DNA of 12,004 bases, taken from the NCBI GenBank assembly GCA_902461995.1, contig CABQAA010000034.1:1-12004 (forward strand). The letters run 5' to 3'. The stretch comes from an uncultured Oscillospiraceae bacterium. Its GTDB lineage: Bacteria; Bacillota; Clostridia; Oscillospirales; Acutalibacteraceae. The notes under the pieces were generated by a model. The model was not told where the DNA came from, made no database searches, and saw nothing but the letters and a program-made list of their open reading frames with translations. The first letter of the stretch is position 1; every line of letters begins with the position of its first letter. Shown in pieces: positions 7,101-12,004 of the stretch. The position numbers and the translations under genes are program-made.

Positions 7101-10049
7101 TTACTGAGCGGCTGCGGCGTATTCCTCCTGCTTGGCCATCAGCTCCCGGTTGATGTCCTTGACCGCTTGGTCCAGGGAATCCCGCGCGCTCACCCGCGCC
7201 CGCTTCCTGTTCACAATCGGGATGTTCATCCCGCTCATGACCACCCGGTTCCAGGCGTTGTTCAGATGCCGGGAGGTAAAATATCCGCCGAGCACCACGG
7301 GAATTTCTTTTCCCCATTCCATCTGTTCGAGAATGACGTCCCGATGGGCCGGATCCCACGGCAGGCGGCCGAACGCTTCCACATTGGCCGTATTCCAGCG
7401 CGCGCCGGTGCCCAAAAGCGCTTCGAGTTCCCGGCCGAACTGTACCTGTACGTCGGTGCTGGTCCACCAGTCGAGAAACGTGAACGCCTCGTCCGCCAGA
7501 GCCGTCTGGCTCAAAATCACCGAGCAGGTATCGGCAATATTCCCGATGGACCGGTCGATCACGCCGTCTTCGCGGACATGCCCCGGAACCATGGCGATAT
7601 CCCACCGTCCGTACAGTTCGGGCGCGGCCGTGGCGATCTGCACGTACATCCCGTAATTCGCGATGCCGATGGGCATCTCCCCTGTGCGGAAACGGTTGAA
7701 AAAGTTGTACTCGATCGGCATGCCGTAGCTTGTGTACTGTTCGGTCCATTCCTTGAATGCCTGGTAGGCCACTGGTGAATCCAGAGCGGTGCGCAGGCCG
7801 TCGTCGGTATAATACTGGCCGCCGAGCTGAAAAATAAAGGTGCTGAATCCGGCGGGAGCAAACTGCAGCCCATTCTGGTTGAGAATGGGAAGGGTGCGTT
7901 CGTACACGTCGGTCCAGGTTTCCGGCACATCCAGACCCAGTTCTGCTAAAATGTCCTGGCGGTAGAACATCACGCTGAAGTCCATCTGCTCGGGAATGGC
8001 ATAGACGCCGCCGTCGTATTCAAAAGGAATGAGGATATTCGGTATAAAGCGGGAAAACACCCGCTCATAATCGTCAAATTCCCGGAGGTTCCTGACCGCA
8101 CCGCGGATCGCGAACTCGACCGGCGATCCGGGGGCCACGCCCATCGACACGTCGGGGGCATTCCCCGAGGCGATCGCCAGCAGGATAGCGTTGACGCTGC
8201 CGGTGGACAGCTGCCCGGCCGGCAGAATGTTCATATTCACATTGATGTGGTGCCGGGGCGTGAAATCCTCGTCGCAGAGCTGCTTGATGATCTCCGCCCA
8301 TTCGGTGCCCCGTCCGATCCATACATCGATGGTGGGATTGTTCTCATCCGCCTCATAAAGCGCCGCGATATTGTTGTAGTCCTTGGTAAACGACCGCACA
8401 AAATTTTTCACGGTCGACCAGGCTTTCTCAAGTATGTTCGAGCGGACCCGGCCGTTTTCCCTGTCCGGGGGGGAGAGGTGAATGTAGTCGAATAAAAGCG
8501 GGGTATTCTGCAGGCTGATAATGTAGTTGCCCATGTTGCTCAGGGCATTCTGCAGGTCGGACAGGCTGCGGGAGATGTTGTCCGGCCGTTTGATCAGCTT
8601 GTTCAGCTGATCCTGAATCGTGATGAAATTGTTGGCGGCGGAGGGCCGCTTTTCCGCAATGGACGTCAGCTGATCCGCCATGCGGCCCATGCTGTCCCGT
8701 ATGGAGGCGAAAGCATCCAGCAGACCGGGAATACTCTTATGGAGATCGTATTCGTAATTGGGATCGGGATCGACCCCGGTCAGCATGATGATTTTGCGGT
8801 ACATATCGGACAGCAGGACCGAATCGTCGTTGATTTCCTGGATCATGTCGGTCACAGGCCCCAGCACGGCTTTCATGGTGATGGTGTGGGAACCGGCCCC
8901 GAAATAGAAGAGAAAGGGTTCCCCGTTCTGGTCTGACAGCGTTTCAAGGCGCCAGTCCGCATTGTAAACAAAGGCGTATTCGCGCAGCTCTTCAAAGGGG
9001 ATGCCTCCGTCCACGGCGATCGACCGGTAAACCGGCAGCCCATCGGTGAACCACTGCCCGGTTCGGATATCGATGCGGTAGAGGCCTTCCCGTTCGACGT
9101 GGAATTCCCAGGTGATCGACTGCCCGCCGTCTGACCAGCGGGAACCGCCGATGGCGTTGAGCATCCGTTCCCCGTCCGCAGCTGGTTCGGTGAGCGGATC
9201 GCCGTTGTATTCACGGCGTATAACGGTATCCGTTTTGTACAGGACGGCCGACTCGGCTTGAAAGTCCAGCGGCACATCGGCGGCGGAATACCCCTTTTCC
9301 GCGTATTCTTTCTTCACTTCGGCGTAGGTTCTGGTCGTTTCGGGCGGTACCAGCCACACGCTCCGGATGGCCACCGGTTCCGCCACCCATTCCATTTTCA
9401 GCACATGCCGACCCGCCTCGAAATAAAACAGGAACGGACTAGAATACAGCCCCTGATCATCCGTAAGCCTCGTGCTCTGCCACTGCCGTACCTCGATTTG
9501 GCGGGGTCTTACCTGATCCCCGATGCTGTTGACGAGCGGTTCTCCCTCGTCTTTCCACAGACGGGTGAAGGCGATGGTGTACGCTTCCCGGAAAGGGATC
9601 TCGCCGTCGATTTTCAGCACCCGCTGGGCGGGGTCGCCCGTTCCGTCCAATGCGTGATAATCCACCGCGATATTGTACAGCCCCGCGGCGGGCACATCTA
9701 CGGTCCACTCGAACCCGGCCGCCTCTTCGGTCCACAGCAGGACGGGTTCGCTGCCGCCGGCCGGATCCGGGCCCAAAAACGACTCGTTCCCCTCCGACAG
9801 GATCCCCTCGACCGGGTCTCCGCCGGCCGCGGTATATCCCGCCTCGATCTGCTGACGACGCACCCGGCTGTATACCGGATCCTCGTCCAGAAGCTGACCG
9901 CCGGACTGTGCGCCCGTATCGCCGAACTTGTCTCCCAACGGCTGGCCGGGTGCTCCCAGCGCGCTTCCGGCGATCAGGCAAAGGCAGAGTATCAGGGATC
10001 CGCCGATCCGGAATCCCCGGATCATTCCGGCGCGCACGCTCTTGTTCAT
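7101..10049 (-). CDS. Large modular solute-binding protein with duplicated N-terminal beta modules
   Basis: This 982-residue exported protein is about twice the usual size of a sugar-binding protein. Residues 1-32 look like a signal peptide; the likely cleavage is near SALG-AP, and no canonical lipobox is present. Two related beta-rich modules follow. The first (about 104-235) has GLYNIAVDY, KIDGEIPFREAY and SPFLFYFEAGRHVLKM. The second (about 311-398) has GLYRIDIRT, AVDGGIPFEELREY and EPFLFYFGAGSHTITM. They resemble carbohydrate-binding beta-sandwiches. Residues about 400-560 are mostly helical (LLDAFASIRDSMGRMADQL, LSDLQNALSNM). From about 572 a family-1 binding-protein domain runs to the C-terminus: SVNAILLAIASGNAPDVSMG, YAIPEQMDFSVMFYRQDILA, DVPETWTDVYERTLP and FLDWWTSTDVQVQFGRE. 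GGAGGAGAGG before ATG 10049 is a strong ribosome binding site. It follows a permease pair by 34 bp, the likely partner. Bringing surface glycans to the importer is inferred; the ligand is unknown. Confidence 0.92.
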   Translation of the reverse strand: MNKSVRAGMIRGFRIGGSLILCLCLIAGSALGAPGQPLGDKFGDTGAQSGGQLLDEDPVYSRVRRQQIEAGYTAAGGDPVEGILSEGNESFLGPDPAGGSEPVLLWTEEAAGFEWTVDVPAAGLYNIAVDYHALDGTGDPAQRVLKIDGEIPFREAYTIAFTRLWKDEGEPLVNSIGDQVRPRQIEVRQWQSTRLTDDQGLYSSPFLFYFEAGRHVLKMEWVAEPVAIRSVWLVPPETTRTYAEVKKEYAEKGYSAADVPLDFQAESAVLYKTDTVIRREYNGDPLTEPAADGERMLNAIGGSRWSDGGQSITWEFHVEREGLYRIDIRTGQWFTDGLPVYRSIAVDGGIPFEELREYAFVYNADWRLETLSDQNGEPFLFYFGAGSHTITMKAVLGPVTDMIQEINDDSVLLSDMYRKIIMLTGVDPDPNYEYDLHKSIPGLLDAFASIRDSMGRMADQLTSIAEKRPSAANNFITIQDQLNKLIKRPDNISRSLSDLQNALSNMGNYIISLQNTPLLFDYIHLSPPDRENGRVRSNILEKAWSTVKNFVRSFTKDYNNIAALYEADENNPTIDVWIGRGTEWAEIIKQLCDEDFTPRHHINVNMNILPAGQLSTGSVNAILLAIASGNAPDVSMGVAPGSPVEFAIRGAVRNLREFDDYERVFSRFIPNILIPFEYDGGVYAIPEQMDFSVMFYRQDILAELGLDVPETWTDVYERTLPILNQNGLQFAPAGFSTFIFQLGGQYYTDDGLRTALDSPVAYQAFKEWTEQYTSYGMPIEYNFFNRFRTGEMPIGIANYGMYVQIATAAPELYGRWDIAMVPGHVREDGVIDRSIGNIADTCSVILSQTALADEAFTFLDWWTSTDVQVQFGRELEALLGTGARWNTANVEAFGRLPWDPAHRDVILEQMEWGKEIPVVLGGYFTSRHLNNAWNRVVMSGMNIPIVNRKRARVSARDSLDQAVKDINRELMAKQEEYAAAAQ
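8856..9740 (-). repeat. Internal duplication of a beta-rich module in the large binding protein
   Basis: Two copies are encoded at about 9345-9740 and 8856-9119. Shared landmarks in the same order are GLY[NR]I near the start, V-[DL]-[KS]-IDG/AVDG-[EG]-IPF-[RE]-E in the middle, and PFLFYF-x-AG-x-H at the end. The first copy carries an extra segment before PFLFYF. Identity is modest between shared blocks, so the duplication is ancient. Confidence 0.7.
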
Positions 10050-10083
10050 CGAGGCCTCTCCTCCATTTTAGAATCGGCGGGAT

Positions 10084-11040
10084 TTATCCAACCAGACCCG
10101 TCCGTTCAATACTGGTCATGAATTTCCGCTGCAGCAGGATATAAAACAACAGCACCGGCAGCAGGACGAGAAAAGTTCCCGCCATGGCCATCCCTTTGGT
10201 GAAAACGAACTCGCCTACATTTTCGCCCGCACCGCCCCCGATGCCCTGAGCCATGCGGTACATGTTCGGCAGCATGGCCGGAAGCAGCTTTTTCGACTGG
10301 GAGATGATGTAATACCCCGGCTCCACATAATCGTTCCAGTGCCACACCACCGACAGGATCACCGACACCAGGATGGCCGGCTGGGCCACGGGCAGGGCAA
10401 TCCGTCCGTACGTATGCAGCCGCCCGCAGCCGTCGATAAAGGCCGCTTCCTCGAGCTCTTTGGGCATACCGAGAAAAATCTGGCGGAAGATGAAAATGAA
10501 TAGCCCGCCCCGCAGGCCGAACCCGAAAAAGGTCGGGACGATCATGGGGAGATAGGAATTGAGCCAGCCGAAATTGCTGTACATCATGAACAGCGGCACG
10601 ATGATCACCTGGACCGGCACGATCATGGTGAAGATCACGACGAGGAACAGGACGTCCAGCAGCCGCGAGCGGTACCGTGCGAAGCCATAAGCCACCAGCG
10701 AACAGGAGACCACGTGGCCCACGGTGCTCAGCACCGTCACCACGGCGGAATTGAAAAAGTACCGAGGATACACCAGTTCTTTCCAGGCAATCGCAAAGTT
10801 CTGCCAATACAGTCCGCTCGGAATCCACTGAATGGTGATATCGACGAGATCCTCGGGCGATTTCAGCGCGGTGACGATCATGAACAAAAACGGGAAAAGG
10901 AACACATAGGCGATGCAGCACAGACACAGGTACAAAAACAGCCTGCCGATCCCATGAATCCAGAAAGACCCGTTCCGGACCGTCTGCATACGCGCTTCCA
11001 AACGAGAGGGACGCCGAGGGGTTGCCGCCGTTCGATTCAT
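10084..11040 (-). CDS. CUT1 sugar ABC transporter permease (UgpE/LplC-like)
   Basis: This 318-residue membrane subunit has a longer cytoplasmic N-tail than usual, rich in Arg (residues 1-27), before segment 1 at about 33-58. Other segments are near 96-120, 127-151, 160-188, 222-243 and 283-309. The EAA loop is at about 195-218 (ELEEAAFIDGCGRLHTYG, then IALP), a near-perfect consensus match, and HWNDYVEPGYY follows as in UgpE-type proteins. AAAGGA lies 10 nt before ATG 11040. A downstream in-frame ATG (residue 18) would give a more typical N-tail, but the first ATG has the better ribosome binding site. It lies 40 bp after its partner permease and 34 bp before the large binding protein. No ATPase gene is present nearby, so a shared MsmX-like ATPase is inferred. 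Confidence 0.94.
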   Translation of the reverse strand: MNRTAATPRRPSRLEARMQTVRNGSFWIHGIGRLFLYLCLCCIAYVFLFPFLFMIVTALKSPEDLVDITIQWIPSGLYWQNFAIAWKELVYPRYFFNSAVVTVLSTVGHVVSCSLVAYGFARYRSRLLDVLFLVVIFTMIVPVQVIIVPLFMMYSNFGWLNSYLPMIVPTFFGFGLRGGLFIFIFRQIFLGMPKELEEAAFIDGCGRLHTYGRIALPVAQPAILVSVILSVVWHWNDYVEPGYYIISQSKKLLPAMLPNMYRMAQGIGGGAGENVGEFVFTKGMAMAGTFLVLLPVLLFYILLQRKFMTSIERTGLVG

Positions 11041-11063
11041 AAAACGCCTGTCCTTTCACTCAT
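11037..11063 (-). other. Possible 8-codon coupling mini-ORF
   Basis: ATG at 11063 opens MSERTGVL and ends in a TGA that overlaps the permease ATG at 11040 as ATGA. GGAGG (11069-11073) lies 5 nt upstream, well placed for this ATG and too far from 11040 to serve the permease. The pattern could couple translation of the second permease to ribosomes from the first. It may also be chance in purine-rich intercistronic DNA, and no homology evidence is possible at this length. Confidence 0.25.
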
Positions 11064-11080
11064 AGGCTCCTCCGCATGTC

Positions 11081-11974
11081 CTACCGCTCGCCCAGCCGGT
11101 TGAGAGGACGCAGCACCAGAAAAACGAGGAGGATGAACGCGAAAACCGCCATAAAATACAGCCAGCTGATGGTCGCGCCGTATGCATAGTCGCTCTTCTG
11201 CGTCAGTTCAAAGATATACTGCACCAAACGGTTGTCGCTGTTTGTAAAGGAATCAATGAGCGTGTAAACCACGTTGAGAAGCAGAACCGGAGAGATCATA
11301 GGAAGGGTGATTTTCCAAAAGCTCTCCCATTCGGTTGCGCCTTCCACGGTTGCCGCTTCGTAAAGGGAAGGGGAAATCCCGCAAAGCCCCGAGAGGAACA
11401 GCACAATCTGTACCCCGGACGCCCACAGCACCTGCGTAATCCGATTGAGAAACGTCTGCACGACCTGCGTCACCGTCGGCCCCAGATACTCGAGTATGGC
11501 GCCCGACGCCTCCACACCCCGGTCCATGGTATACACCACATTGAGCTGGTCGTCTACGCCGCTGCCGAGCAGCTGCTGCATGATGTACCCGGTCCCGAGC
11601 AGAACCGGCAGGAAAAAGATGCTTCGAAAGATGCTCTTTCCCACGATTTTCTTGTTGACCATCACCGCAATAATGAGGGAAAACACGATGATGAGCGGCA
11701 GATTGATCACCGCGTCCAGAAAAACACTTCCCAGGCGGGGCAAAAACTCGATCTCCCAAAGGAACGCCCTTTTATAGTGTTCGAGCCCCACCCATTCCAT
11801 CTGAAAGCCCTTCATCTGCACCACTTGGCTGAAGCTCAGACGGACCGTGTTCAAAAAAGGGAAGGCAAAGAACACGCAAAGCCCAATCATCCACGGAGAT
11901 ACAAACAACAGGCCGGAAAAAAAGTCCTTTTGCCGCATGGTCAAACCGGCGGGCCTTTGCCGCACGCGTCTCAT
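11081..11974 (-). CDS. CUT1 sugar ABC transporter permease (UgpA/LplB-like)
   Basis: This is a 297-residue membrane subunit, the first of the upstream permease pair. Segment 1 is at about 20-42 (LLFVSPWMIGLCVFFAFPFL), with others near 82-106, 114-136, 182-200, 228-242 and 265-288. The EAA loop lies at about 204-226 (LYEAATVEGATEWESF, then ITLP). An outward-facing stretch of about 45 residues (about 136-181, GSGVDDQLNVVYTMD onward) is longer than the equivalent in the other UgpA-type permease in this window and may be where the large binding protein docks; that is inference. The ATG at 11974 overlaps the upstream stop as ATGA, and GGAGG 7 nt upstream inside that gene supports this start over Met13. 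Its C-terminal LVLRPLNRLGER is a normal cytoplasmic tail. Confidence 0.93.
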   Translation of the reverse strand: MRRVRQRPAGLTMRQKDFFSGLLFVSPWMIGLCVFFAFPFLNTVRLSFSQVVQMKGFQMEWVGLEHYKRAFLWEIEFLPRLGSVFLDAVINLPLIIVFSLIIAVMVNKKIVGKSIFRSIFFLPVLLGTGYIMQQLLGSGVDDQLNVVYTMDRGVEASGAILEYLGPTVTQVVQTFLNRITQVLWASGVQIVLFLSGLCGISPSLYEAATVEGATEWESFWKITLPMISPVLLLNVVYTLIDSFTNSDNRLVQYIFELTQKSDYAYGATISWLYFMAVFAFILLVFLVLRPLNRLGER

Positions 11975-12004
11975 GACTCCACCTCCACCGTCCGGTAATC
12001 TTCG
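11971..12004 (-). CDS. C-terminal end of an upstream gene, product unknown
   Basis: Only the last 10 codons and the stop are in the window (ending EDYRTVEVES, stop at 11971-11973). The frame is supported by the ATGA overlap with the permease start and by a GGAGG ribosome binding site embedded in the Glu-Val codons. The tight overlap suggests co-translation with the importer. The tail is too short to identify. By recollection of similar clusters, the slot before such permeases can hold a DUF5696-type or other large protein, but nothing visible here proves it. Confidence 0.6.
   Translation of the reverse strand, partial: EDYRTVEVES

Noticed and set aside
8467..8473. Run of seven G, a possible sequencing slip or frameshift in the large binding protein
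   Set aside because: The reading frame is continuous through it (LSPPDR), with family-consistent sequence on both sides.
9258..10121. 287-codon plus-strand frame
   Set aside because: It is antisense to the start of the large binding protein, with no domain and no credible ribosome binding site context.
10106..11059. 317-codon minus-strand frame overlapping the second permease
   Set aside because: It is in another frame of a gene with clear membrane segments and an EAA loop. Its translation lacks membrane segments and is rich in Arg, His and Gly.

Overview
The window comes from a GC-rich Gram-positive bacterium, most likely an anaerobic Clostridia-type polysaccharide user; a Paenibacillus-like Bacilli host is a weaker alternative. 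The reasons are strong GGAGG/AAAGGA ribosome binding sites before almost every gene, three secreted proteins with lipobox signal peptides, Gram-positive-style sugar ABC importers without a dedicated ATPase, and the start of an InlB/Flg_new-type surface repeat. GC richness was judged by eye, not computed.

All genes lie on the minus strand, so the window reads from right to left. In transcription order they are: the last 10 codons of an unidentified gene (11971-12004); a CUT1 sugar permease (11081-11974) and a second permease (10084-11040); a 982-residue solute-binding protein with a duplicated N-terminal beta-rich module and a helical spacer (7101-10049); a second permease pair (6085-7038 and 5183-6070); a hairpin-rich 198 bp spacer; a 527-residue solute-binding lipoprotein (3401-4984); a 143-residue lipoprotein of unknown function (2933-3364); a CE2-like SGNH/GDSL esterase lipoprotein (1752-2921); and a secreted glycine-rich repeat protein that runs off the left edge (1-1715). 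That last frame is open for 571 codons to the window edge, so ORF callers that require a stop codon can miss it.

Spacing is tight (4-bp overlaps or gaps of 11-62 bp), except for the 198 bp spacer before the smaller binding protein. I see no intrinsic terminator, no clear promoter and no regulator, so the region behaves like part of one long operon. The working model, which is inference, is two complete importer sets, each two permeases plus one binding protein. Both would be energised by a shared MsmX/UgpC-type ATPase encoded elsewhere. They would import oligosaccharides trimmed at the cell surface by the esterase, with the repeat protein acting as a surface adhesin or carbohydrate-binding scaffold.

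The least ordinary items are the 982-residue binding protein (modular, with no lipobox), the stem-loop cluster between permease and binding-protein genes, the esterase with no Asp two residues before its catalytic His, and the edge-truncated repeat protein. There are no RNA genes, mobile elements or CRISPR arrays that I can support, and no gene-free stretch over 300 bases.
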